Below are positions 1-4,950 of a DNA stretch of 5,121 nt, in pieces; the stretch's first letter is position 1; the number at the start of each line of letters is the position of its first letter. The translations under genes and the position numbers were made by a program. The DNA is from JALOAD01 sp023228995 [NCBI: Candidatus Muiribacterium halophilum] (GTDB lineage Bacteria; Muiribacteriota; Muiribacteriia; Muiribacteriales): contig JALOAD010000110.1 of the NCBI GenBank assembly GCA_023228995.1, positions 1 through 5,121 of the forward strand, in the 5' to 3' direction. The notes beneath the pieces are model-generated. The model saw nothing but the letters and a program-made list of their open reading frames with translations. It made no database searches and was not told the DNA's origin.

Positions 1-21
1 AAACTTAAAGTTTTCTAGTTA

Positions 22-27
22 TATAAT
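22..27 (+). promoter_or_regulatory. Putative -10 element of the tRNA-Met gene
   Basis: A perfect TATAAT lies 19 bp before the first base of the tRNA, so transcription would start about 12 bp upstream of the mature 5' end. The matching -35 position falls at or beyond the left edge of the window and cannot be judged. The tRNA could also be read from an upstream operon. Confidence 0.45.
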
Positions 28-46
28 TCCGACCTACAAAACGGAT

Positions 47-123
47 GTCAAGGTAGCTCAGCTGGTTAGAGCGCTGGTCTCATAAGCCGGAGGTCGAGGG
101 TTCGAGTCCCTCTCTTGACACCA
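47..123 (+). tRNA. tRNA-Met (anticodon CAU), elongator type, CCA encoded
   Basis: The full cloverleaf can be drawn by hand. The acceptor stem is 47-53 with 113-119 (GTCAAGG/TCTTGAC, one G-T pair). T8 and A9 are at 54-55. The D stem is GCTC 56-59 with GAGC 69-72. The anticodon stem is 74-78 with 86-90, its loop is CTCATAA, and the CAT anticodon is at 81-83. The variable loop is 91-95. The T stem GAGGG/CCCTC flanks loop TTCGAGT (101-107). The discriminator is A120 and CCA is at 121-123. The first acceptor pair is a normal G-C and the anticodon stem lacks the three G-C pairs of initiators, so this is an elongator Met tRNA. A lysidine-modified Ile(CAU) tRNA is the remaining alternative. The gene is intact although an integrase gene starts reading away 30 bp downstream, as expected when an element restores the 3' end on integration. 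Confidence 0.96.
96..123 (+). other. Probable left attachment site (attL core) in the tRNA 3' half
   Basis: Tyrosine integrases of islands commonly recombine within the T arm and acceptor 3' strand of a tRNA gene and lie next to it. Here the integrase stop codon is only 30 bp from the CCA end. The exact core cannot be set, because no second copy of this stretch exists elsewhere in the window. The limits given are the T arm through CCA and are an inference from position only. Confidence 0.45.
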
Positions 124-153
124 TCCAAACCCCTAAAATACGAACTTTCTAAC

Positions 154-1359
154 TTAACTAAAATCTTTTTTTTTGGAAGTGTCACTCAAAGTGTCACTAA
201 AAAGATTAATTTTTCTATTCGCTCTCAGAGCTTTTTTTTCAATATATCTAGCATAGTGCTTGATCAACATCTGTAAGTCGCTATGCCCTAGAATATTGGC
301 GACCTCTTGCATAGTGAACTGTTTCGACTCTAATGCCAATACTGCGAAAGTGTGTCTACAGTTTTTCAAATCTCTAAACTCTATATCTATGTCAGTTAAA
401 AGTTTGTACCATTTTGTGATGTTTTTGATTTTTCTATCATTTTTTACGAGGCTTCTAGTGCCTCTTATGTCGATAATATCTACCAAATTAGATCCATTTT
501 CACGACTAAACAACCAAATCGAGCGTTTCTTTTTTGCAATTGTGATTAAATCCTCAAAATACGAAAATGAAGAATCAAACAAAGGTATAACCCTGTTTCT
601 AAATTCTGTTTTTGTCTCTTTAATTTTGCCTTTTGTTAAATTCCGTTTTATTGAAATTGTGCGATTTACGAGGTCTAAATCTCCTATCTGTAACCCTAAT
701 ATTTCGCTTGGCGACATTCCTTGATTGAAAGCAATGCCCAAATAATTATGCAATAAAACCCCATAAATGGGGTCTTTACTTGCTTCTAATAGCTCTATAA
801 CCTCGTGTTTTTCAAATGGCTTGATTGTGTCTAAGCTTCTTTTTTTACCATCAATTTTAATTTCAAAAGTGAAATTACGAACAATCTCATCATCAGCTGC
901 CACCTCAAAAACTCCGTGAAAAATTCTCAAATATTTCATTTTTGAATTTTTTGTAAGCTCTTCTCCTGTTTGGGAATTTTTCAAATTATTGAGCCATTGT
1001 TTGATGTCAAGCTTAGTGATTTTCTTAATGCTCACATTAGAAAAATCTCGCAAAATGCGATCTGTCCGATATTTGACATTTTGATAATCATGATTAACTT
1101 CATAATTCTTAAGAAAAATTGAACAGAAGTAGCCAAAATTTTGGCTTTTCATTACCCCTATTTTCAACTCTTCTTTTTTTCTCGAAACCCAAACTGGTAA
1201 ATAATGAAGCTCCATCCATTTTTTGGTTTTTTCAGTTTTTAAAATTTTAGAACTAATTTCTTGGATTTTTTCAGAATCATTTTCATAAAAAACTTGAAAT
1301 CTTATATACCAAAACTTCCTACCTAGCCTCGCAATTATTGAGGCTTTAACATCTTTCAT
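154..1359 (-). CDS. Tyrosine recombinase / tRNA-Met site integrase (401 aa)
   Basis: Site-specific recombinase expected to integrate and excise the element at the neighbouring tRNA-Met. Residues about 5-60 look like an Arm-type DNA-binding domain, 72-160 a SAM-like core-binding domain, and 180-380 the catalytic domain. Visible catalytic positions are K250 (TKTEFRNRVIPL), K332 and R335 of box II (KNCRHTF, Lys where His is commoner), H359 (ILGHSD) and nucleophile Y369 (HYARY). Oddly, the box I arginine is Ser216: the text reads GMSPSEILGL where GMRPSE is typical, and the codon is TCG. The length is normal for the family and there is no frameshift. The ATG at 1359 has AAGGA 6 nt upstream. It is the last gene of the leftward operon, 52 bp after the excisionase-like gene. 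No hairpin terminator is visible between its stop and the tRNA. The family call is firm; activity is less certain because of Ser216. Confidence 0.93.
   Translation of the reverse strand: MKDVKASIIARLGRKFWYIRFQVFYENDSEKIQEISSKILKTEKTKKWMELHYLPVWVSRKKEELKIGVMKSQNFGYFCSIFLKNYEVNHDYQNVKYRTDRILRDFSNVSIKKITKLDIKQWLNNLKNSQTGEELTKNSKMKYLRIFHGVFEVAADDEIVRNFTFEIKIDGKKRSLDTIKPFEKHEVIELLEASKDPIYGVLLHNYLGIAFNQGMSPSEILGLQIGDLDLVNRTISIKRNLTKGKIKETKTEFRNRVIPLFDSSFSYFEDLITIAKKKRSIWLFSRENGSNLVDIIDIRGTRSLVKNDRKIKNITKWYKLLTDIDIEFRDLKNCRHTFAVLALESKQFTMQEVANILGHSDLQMLIKHYARYIEKKALRANRKINLFSDTLSDTSKKKDFS
178..198. repeat. Two direct copies of AGTGTCACT inside the integrase 3' end
   Basis: AGTGTCACT occurs at 178-186 and 190-198, a 12-bp period. 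Each copy is itself a palindrome around a central base (AGTG-T-CACT). They encode the SDT-L-SDT stretch near the integrase C-terminus and lie about 55-75 bp from the tRNA end. That is where arm-type integrase or excisionase sites of attL are often found. The sequence pattern is plain; the binding role is a guess. Confidence 0.4.
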
Positions 1360-1411
1360 TTTTGTTCCTTTTTTTCAAAAGGAGATTTGAAATTTACAAC
1401 TAACAACAAAA

Positions 1412-1639
1412 TTATACCCTACCCAATAGCTCTTCAAGCTCATCTGAAACCTGATTACCTGTTAACCAGTTCTCAACCGCTTCAATTTTCCAGAGTATGG
1501 CTTTTTTTGTTTTGCTCGTGGTGGGCGGCACAAAATAGTGAACGCCCTCGAAAAATTCCTTATTTTTTCGAGCAATAAAATAATCAGAACTTAGGTCGAA
1601 ATAATCTCTTAAATTTTTTTCTTGAAGATATTTTTTCAT
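1412..1639 (-). CDS. Small excisionase-like winged-helix protein (75 aa)
   Basis: A short basic protein, probably a recombination directionality factor (Xis) or a small DNA-binding regulator. Residues about 5-30 (KNLRDYFDLSSDYFIARKNKEFF) read like the first helices of a MerR/Xis-type winged helix. The stretch GVHYFVPP, residues 32-39, could form the wing. The lysine-rich SKTKKAILWKIEAVENWL, 42-59, matches the usual 'wing then W-x-x-x-A-V-x-x-W' close of such domains. An acidic tail (DELEELLG) follows. The ATG overlaps the stop of the upstream replication-type gene by 4 bp (ATGA), which implies translational coupling. It directly precedes the integrase, the expected place for Xis. The assignment rests on size, motif and position, not on a recognised close homologue. 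Confidence 0.6.
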   Translation of the reverse strand: MKKYLQEKNLRDYFDLSSDYFIARKNKEFFEGVHYFVPPTTSKTKKAILWKIEAVENWLTGNQVSDELEELLGRV

Positions 1640-2469
1640 TTTCGACCTCTCGTTAGAAATTTTTGAGCAACAATTTCTAATTCAAAATCTCTTTGAAATT
1701 TTTCTAACTGTGCCTGTTGCTGGTAGCTTAACCCTAGACTCGCTTGCAAAAATGCAAAGTCGCTTCTTCCTGTTTTCCGATAAAAATCAATGAAAATTTG
1801 AGTAGGTTCTTTTGTTTTTTGTATTTGCAACGAATTAGGCTTTGTTAACAGTTGTGAAACTGTGTTGTAATCTTCTAAAAAAGGCGTGATTTTTTTAGCA
1901 AAATTGCCAAACTCGAGCTGATGATTTAAATAATCTATTTTTAACTTTTCTTTATTTTCGATTTTGTCGAAAAATTCTGAACCCTCTTTTGTTTTCGTAA
2001 TTTTCGCTTTAAAAGTAGCTGACTCTTTTAGCTCTTTAAGAAATTCTGAAAAAATAGGATTTTCTTTTTTGTTATTTTTTATATTATTACTTGTATTATT
2101 ATTACTTGTATTATTATCCTGCTCATTTTTGCTTATACCCCTATCATCATTTTTGCTTATACCCCTATCATCATTTTTGCGATTTTCTGAAATTCTGATA
2201 TTCCTTTTTTCCACTTCTCTACTCTCATTTTTGAAAATGAGAGTGATCTGGATAAATCCTGCTTTTTCAAGATTTGCGATACTTCTTGAAATTGTGCTTT
2301 TGCTTTTTGAAAACGCCTCAGCAAAGTAGTTGTTAGTAGCTGTACAAATACCGTTTTTATTAGTTAGGCAAGTGATGTCTGAAAAAAGTATCTTTTCGAA
2401 ATCTGATATTGATTTGGAATATCTAACAGAAGCCGTAAGAATTGAGTAGTAACTAGGTTGCTCTTTCAT
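1636..2469 (-). CDS. Helix-turn-helix phage-type replication protein (277 aa, start corrected)
   Basis: Probably binds the element's replication origin or loads replication enzymes. Residues about 4-90 form a winged-helix domain like the N-terminal domain of phage replication proteins: PSYYSILTASVRY opening, then TATNNYFAEAFSKSKSTISRSIANLEKAGFI at 43-73 as the DNA-reading HTH. Residues about 98-135 are a low-complexity linker with two SKNDDRGI units and an Asn/Thr/Ser run, each made by a DNA tandem repeat. The C-terminal part (about 138-277) is charged and helical and could recruit a host helicase or loader; no Walker or primase motif is visible. The open frame begins at 2496, but the ATG at 2469 is preferred because GAGGTG ends 6 nt before it and the family opens at this point. 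The ribosome site overlaps the stop of the 210-aa gene. It is coupled by ATGA to the 75-aa gene. Confidence 0.72.
   Translation of the reverse strand: MKEQPSYYSILTASVRYSKSISDFEKILFSDITCLTNKNGICTATNNYFAEAFSKSKSTISRSIANLEKAGFIQITLIFKNESREVEKRNIRISENRKNDDRGISKNDDRGISKNEQDNNTSNNNTSNNIKNNKKENPIFSEFLKELKESATFKAKITKTKEGSEFFDKIENKEKLKIDYLNHQLEFGNFAKKITPFLEDYNTVSQLLTKPNSLQIQKTKEPTQIFIDFYRKTGRSDFAFLQASLGLSYQQQAQLEKFQRDFELEIVAQKFLTRGRK
2083..2117. repeat. 15-bp tandem repeat (two copies plus 5 bp) in the replication gene
   Basis: The unit ATTATTACTTGTATT occurs at 2083-2097 and 2098-2112, with a partial third copy. It lies in frame and encodes the Asn-Thr-Ser-Asn-Asn repeats of the protein linker. Copy-number change would lengthen or shorten the linker by five residues without a frameshift. 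Confidence 0.85.
2124..2180. repeat. 24-bp tandem repeat (two full copies plus 9 bp) in the replication gene
   Basis: Perfect 24-bp copies run 2124-2147 and 2148-2171, followed by the first 9 bp of a third copy (2172-2180). On the coding strand they give the eight-residue unit SKNDDRGI twice, followed by SKNEQ. The unit length is a multiple of three, so slippage would alter linker length only. Confidence 0.9.
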
Positions 2470-2482
2470 TATCATCACCTCA
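2470..2482 (-). promoter_or_regulatory. Ribosome binding site that decides the replication gene start
   Basis: Read on the minus strand, GAGGTG overlaps the TGA stop of the 210-aa gene (2480-2482). It is followed directly by an ATG at 2475 and, 6 nt away, by the ATG at 2469. Spacing favours 2469 as the start. The stop-within-RBS layout suggests reinitiation by ribosomes finishing the upstream gene. Confidence 0.65.
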
Positions 2483-3112
2483 AAACGCAAACGCAAACGC
2501 TAACTGATCATTACCGCTAGCACTCCTGCAAACCTCTATTTCAGGCATTTCAGAGGGGTTAAAACCCATTACTTTTTGAGGGTCGAGTTGATATTTTTTA
2601 CATAAATTCTCAAACTCAAAAGTGCCTAAAAATGGATAAATTTTTTTTAATCCCTCACTTAATTGAACAGGATTAAGCCTCTCCAAATCGCTCTCTATAT
2701 CCACTTGATGATAGTCGTTGTCAAAATCTGATATATAGTCTTCATATTCGATTACGCTCGAAATATAAGTATATTTTTTATAATTTTTATCTGTTGAAAA
2801 ATTACGCATATTAGACAAAATCCTGCGTGCCAAAAATTCCGCTGCTTTTGCGATGTTCCCGCAGTTGAAAATCTTAGTAAATGCTTTACTTCGCTTGTTC
2901 AAAGTTACCTTTATTTGTTTTTTCGACTCTTCAAAAAAATAATCGAAATCGGAAAAGACTACTTTCTTTTTTCGAGATAATAAAAAAACATCTTTTTTAA
3001 TCAACTCTAAAATTGAGTCGATTTTATTGAAAAAATCTTTAGTATCGTTAAATTTTATGTGATTATGTTTAATCAACTCTGATAGGGTCAACTCTTGGTT
3101 TGAAAATTGCAT
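2480..3112 (-). CDS. Hypothetical protein of the replication operon (210 aa)
   Basis: Not recognised. No signal peptide or membrane segment is seen. The N-terminal half (about 1-110) is Lys/Phe-rich and predicted helical, with a basic stretch RKKKV at 47-51 and ARRILSNMRN at 95-104. An acidic block, EYEDYISDFDNDYHQVDIESDLE, spans 122-144. A second helical block at 145-183 (NPVQLSEGLKKIYPFLGTFEFENLCKKYQLDPQKVMG) leads to GFNPSEMPEIEVC, then a short AFAFAF tail made by a three-copy AAACGC hexamer repeat at 2483-2500. The basic-then-acidic layout and the place directly before the replication protein suggest a nucleic-acid-binding replication or regulatory partner, but this is inference. The ATG at 3112 has AAGGA (3120-3124) 7 nt upstream. 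A 128-nt structured gap separates it from the 73-aa gene. Confidence 0.85.
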   Translation of the reverse strand: MQFSNQELTLSELIKHNHIKFNDTKDFFNKIDSILELIKKDVFLLSRKKKVVFSDFDYFFEESKKQIKVTLNKRSKAFTKIFNCGNIAKAAEFLARRILSNMRNFSTDKNYKKYTYISSVIEYEDYISDFDNDYHQVDIESDLERLNPVQLSEGLKKIYPFLGTFEFENLCKKYQLDPQKVMGFNPSEMPEIEVCRSASGNDQLAFAFAF

Positions 3113-3134
3113 TTTAAATTCCTTAAAAATTATG

Positions 3135-3235
3135 CACTTTTAAACAAATATAGGCTACCATTTCGTGCCACTTTTCTTAAAAGTGTGTGTTATAAAAAAG
3201 CCTATTGGTTCTCAAGCTTTGGTAGGGGAGAGAAC
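3135..3235. repeat. Nested, partly competing inverted repeats between the 73-aa and 210-aa genes
   Basis: This non-coding gap holds several perfect inverted pairs. CACTTTT 3169-3175 pairs with AAAAGTG 3179-3185 (3-nt loop). ATAGGCT 3150-3156 pairs with AGCCTAT 3199-3205 and encloses that hairpin. GTTCTC 3208-3213 pairs with GAGAAC 3230-3235. CTACCA 3155-3160 could pair with TGGTAG 3220-3225. CACTTTTAA 3135-3143 can pair with 3177-3185, which would break the small hairpin. A T-run follows the outer stem arm on the minus strand. Possible roles are an attenuator in the operon leader, a small RNA, or a replication origin next to the replication genes. The pairings are certain; the role is not. 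Confidence 0.6.
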
Positions 3236-3240
3236 TGAGG

Positions 3241-3462
3241 CTAAACCGCTTTTTTAACTACTTTACTTTGATTAGCAAAATCGATTAAATCTGAAACCTG
3301 ATAATAGATCCGTCCAAAAAGTTTGTAATAACTCAATTCTCGTTTAGTTCTTTTTTGAGCTTGAGTTTTTTCTGGAGTTGGAGGCAAAATCTCCACCCCA
3401 CCAACGATTAAGCCGTTCTCTTCTAATTCTTTGTTTGATATTTTTCTATCTTCTAATTTCAT
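3241..3462 (-). CDS. Small AlpA/HTH_17-like DNA-binding protein (73 aa)
   Basis: First gene of the leftward operon, probably a transcriptional activator or excisionase-type factor. The C-terminal segment ELSYYKLFGRIYYQVSDLIDF (42-62) matches the second half of the HTH_17/AlpA fold, in which 'YYKIGGKIRYxxSDLxxFL' forms the wing and closing helix. The N-terminal 40 residues are unusual: acidic first, then a Pro/Thr stretch (LPPTPEKTQAQKRTKR) where the reading helices are expected, so the HTH may be degenerate. The basic run KRTKR and the tail KVVKK favour DNA contact. The ATG at 3462 has AAGGAG (3469-3474) 6 nt upstream. Divergent placement against an HTH regulator is the same layout as alpA facing a repressor in Gram-negative phage satellites. 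Confidence 0.62.
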   Translation of the reverse strand: MKLEDRKISNKELEENGLIVGGVEILPPTPEKTQAQKRTKRELSYYKLFGRIYYQVSDLIDFANQSKVVKKAV

Positions 3463-3553
3463 CTTTTACTCCTTTTTAGTTAATCTATTTAACTATATAA
3501 TCTTTTATAAACATTATTGTATATCTATTTAACTTATTTAATACTTAAATTAG
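3463..3553. promoter_or_regulatory. Leftward promoter region with repeated AGTTAA/TTAACT half-sites
   Basis: AGTTAA 3478-3483 and TTAACT 3489-3494 form an inverted pair with a 5-nt gap. The 12-mer ATCTATTTAACT occurs at 3483-3494 and again at 3523-3534, exactly 40 bp apart, close to four helical turns. The same half-site is the core of the palindrome at 3586-3609. A candidate minus-strand -10 (TATAAA) is at 3504-3509, between the two 12-mers, with no good -35. The region looks like an operator array covering the promoter of the 73-aa gene. Promoter placement is weak; the repeats are certain. Confidence 0.55.
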
Positions 3554-3582
3554 TTGTATTGTTTTATTAAATTTGATATAAT
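3554..3582 (+). promoter_or_regulatory. Sigma70-type promoter of the 221-aa regulator gene
   Basis: The -35 TTGTAT (3554-3559), a 17-bp spacer and the -10 TATAAT (3577-3582) match the consensus well. A TGA just before the -10 adds an extended -10 element. Transcription should start near 3589, inside the 24-bp palindrome, leaving a leader of about 35 nt before the ATG at 3624. Confidence 0.7.
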
Positions 3583-3585
3583 ATG

Positions 3586-3609
3586 AAGTAAAGTTAATTA
3601 ACTTTACTT
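3586..3609. promoter_or_regulatory. Perfect 24-bp palindromic operator over the predicted start of transcription
   Basis: The left half AAGTAAAGTTAA is followed with no gap by its exact reverse complement; the centre lies between 3597 and 3598. The site covers the predicted +1 of the rightward promoter and contains AGTTAATTAACT, the half-site seen twice more on the other side of the region. A dimeric repressor bound here would block the promoter. The most likely binder is the protein encoded just downstream (autoregulation) or the divergent 73-aa protein. Confidence 0.72.
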
Positions 3610-3623
3610 ACTAAAGGATTTTT

Positions 3624-4289
3624 ATGGATTTTAAAACTTTAATGACTGAGCTTTTTGGCTTTTCTGCTCCAACATTTTATAATTGGAAAAAAGAGAACCG
3701 CCCTATAATTAGTCTAGTCAATAAATATTTCAATGAAGAAAATATTGAGGAGTTTTTAGAAACTGGAAAAATTGCAAAATATGAAAATATGGATATGCTT
3801 AATAGATTGTTTTCTAGCTATAGAGATTCATATTTTCAATTTATTAATAATTATTTTACAAACATAAATAATTTAAATGACTATTTACTTGTATATTATT
3901 TTAAATATCTTTTTTTTATTAAAAATAATTTTAGAAGATTTGAAAAAATTAAAACTCCTTTTTATGCAGCTGCTATTTCATTTGGATTGGAGCAAAAAGA
4001 AAAATATACTGATTATGAAAAAATTGCTTTTGATAAACTTTTTTTATTATTTGATTTTTTAGATACAGATAGAGGTATGTGGCAATTTTTTGTTTTTGCT
4101 TTAGAAAATAATCTTGAATATTTTATAGAAAACATCAATATAAATAAATATCTTGAAAATGGTAAAATAGAAAATAATAAAGCTTTTGGTGATGGTTCTC
4201 CTTTAACTACTCAAAGGCTTGATCATTATTACTTTTTTCATTGTGTCAATAATATTCATCCTTACTGTGCTAAAGAAATATTCCCCTAA
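3624..4289 (+). CDS. Helix-turn-helix regulator with unrecognised C-terminal domain (221 aa)
   Basis: Probable repressor or sensor of the element. Residues 4-27 (KTLMTELFGFSAPTFYNWKKENRP) form a helix-turn-helix with the 'TFYNWKKENRPI' recognition helix. Residues 28-54 (LVNKYFNEENIEEFLETGKIAKYE) complete an N-terminal module that I associate with Campylobacterota regulators. Residues 58-221 are rich in Phe/Tyr/Asn and mostly helical, but not long or clean enough for membrane segments. The C-terminal stretch GDGSPLTTQRLDHYYFFHCVNN (189-210) carries His and Cys residues that might bind a ligand or metal. The S/K dyad arrangement of LexA/CI-type autoproteolysis is not recognised. The start is fixed by AAAGGA at 3613-3618. 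The gene is divergent from the element's operon, faces a convergent gene 16 bp away, and is very AT-rich. The HTH is moderately sure; repressor function is inferred from position. Confidence 0.72.
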   Translation: MDFKTLMTELFGFSAPTFYNWKKENRPIISLVNKYFNEENIEEFLETGKIAKYENMDMLNRLFSSYRDSYFQFINNYFTNINNLNDYLLVYYFKYLFFIKNNFRRFEKIKTPFYAAAISFGLEQKEKYTDYEKIAFDKLFLLFDFLDTDRGMWQFFVFALENNLEYFIENININKYLENGKIENNKAFGDGSPLTTQRLDHYYFFHCVNNIHPYCAKEIFP

Positions 4290-4305
4290 TTCTAAAATTA
4301 AGCAT
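4290..4305. other. 16-bp gap between convergent genes
   Basis: Only 16 bp separate the stop codons of the rightward regulator gene and the leftward cargo gene. No hairpin terminator fits here, so transcripts from each side probably run into the other gene and could produce antisense RNA. Confidence 0.5.
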
Positions 4306-4950
4306 TTAACTTTTATAAAGCTTTCTCGTTATTTTAGAACTATGTGAGAATTTATATAGAAATTTAAATGCTATCTTTTTAAAAAAAGTAAACTTATTGA
4401 TTCTTCTTAAATATTTATATTGTAAAAGTTCAATTAAATTTATTACTTCTTTGGTATACAAAGAATATTTTCTTTTAATTTTATTTTCTAAGAATATAAC
4501 TTCTCTAGCTTTTTTATCAATATATAATTTTGATAATTTTTCTACATTGATAGTTTGAAAATTTAAATATTTATTATCTAATAAAATTGAGTTGTTTTCT
4601 TTATCGTTATTAACATACAAATATATTGCAGCTAATCTATGAGATGCTCCTCCATTCATTAACAATAAATTTAAGTCTTTAATATAAAAAAAATACTCAC
4701 TTGGTCTTAGTGTTTCAGGAACAAATTTAGTATTTTCAATATCATCATAAATAGCATTTACTTTATCAATTTTATTTGGACAAGAAATTATTAATGTATC
4801 CTTGTTAATTAATAAACTACCATCTAAAATATTCTCCGTATTTTTTAAAATTAAAAACATAACTATACAATCATGGGAATTGTAAAAGTCACGCTTTTCT
4901 GACGCATATTTAAATATAGTAGTCATGAGTGAATCTGTAATTTTTTTCAT
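4306..4950 (-). CDS. Unknown cargo protein with an NGGASHR motif (214 aa; open frame extends to 223 aa)
   Basis: Not recognised with confidence. In the 223-aa numbering, residues 35-66 (HDCIVMFLILKNTENILDGSLLINKDTLIISC) and 94-107 (EYFFYIKDLNLLLM) are hydrophobic strand-like segments. The latter leads to NGGASHRLAAIYLYVNN at 108-124. A Gly-rich turn followed by His-Arg and a helix recalls the G-x-H-R motif of ParB/Srx-like folds and the GGNHS motif of DUF6710, so an unusual ParB-like domain is possible. The last 60 residues are strongly basic (LENKIKRKYS, KYLRRINKFTFFKKIAFKF, SSKITRKLYKS), suggesting nucleic-acid or membrane-surface contact. The frame opens with an ATG at 4977, which touches the -10 hexamer and has no ribosome site. 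The ATG at 4950 (residue 10) lies downstream of the predicted transcript start and is preferred, though its Shine-Dalgarno is weak. Convergent to the regulator; position and base composition suit a cargo gene. Confidence 0.68.
   Translation of the reverse strand: MKKITDSLMTTIFKYASEKRDFYNSHDCIVMFLILKNTENILDGSLLINKDTLIISCPNKIDKVNAIYDDIENTKFVPETLRPSEYFFYIKDLNLLLMNGGASHRLAAIYLYVNNDKENNSILLDNKYLNFQTINVEKLSKLYIDKKAREVIFLENKIKRKYSLYTKEVINLIELLQYKYLRRINKFTFFKKIAFKFLYKFSHSSKITRKLYKS

Noticed and set aside
260-724. Plus-strand open frame of 154 codons
   Set aside because: It lies wholly within the integrase gene on the opposite strand, has no ribosome site, and is explained by the integrase codons.
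1387-1578. Plus-strand open frame of 63 codons
   Set aside because: It is mostly antisense to the 75-aa gene, which has a better start, coupling and a recognisable fold.
2083-2180. CRISPR-like repeats
   Set aside because: Copies are directly tandem with no spacers and are in frame within a gene.
1964-2329. Plus-strand open frame of 121 codons with a hydrophobic Leu/Phe-rich repeat
   Set aside because: It is the antisense of the Lys/Asn-rich replication protein and its tandem repeats, which creates false Leu/Phe runs. There is no ribosome site.
2483-2500. Three AAACGC hexamers as replication iterons
   Set aside because: Three short copies at the end of a coding region (the Ala-Phe tail) are more simply codon repeats from slippage. 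Iterons are usually longer and intergenic.
3186-3235. Intrinsic terminator after the 73-aa gene
   Set aside because: The GTTCTC/GAGAAC stem has a large loop and sits 8 nt before the T-run, and the stem directly before the T-run is only about 5 bp. This is not a convincing terminator, though attenuation remains possible.
3496-3501. Second plus-strand -10 (TATAAT) for the regulator gene
   Set aside because: There is no matching -35 and it would give a leader of over 100 nt, while a much better promoter lies at 3554-3582.
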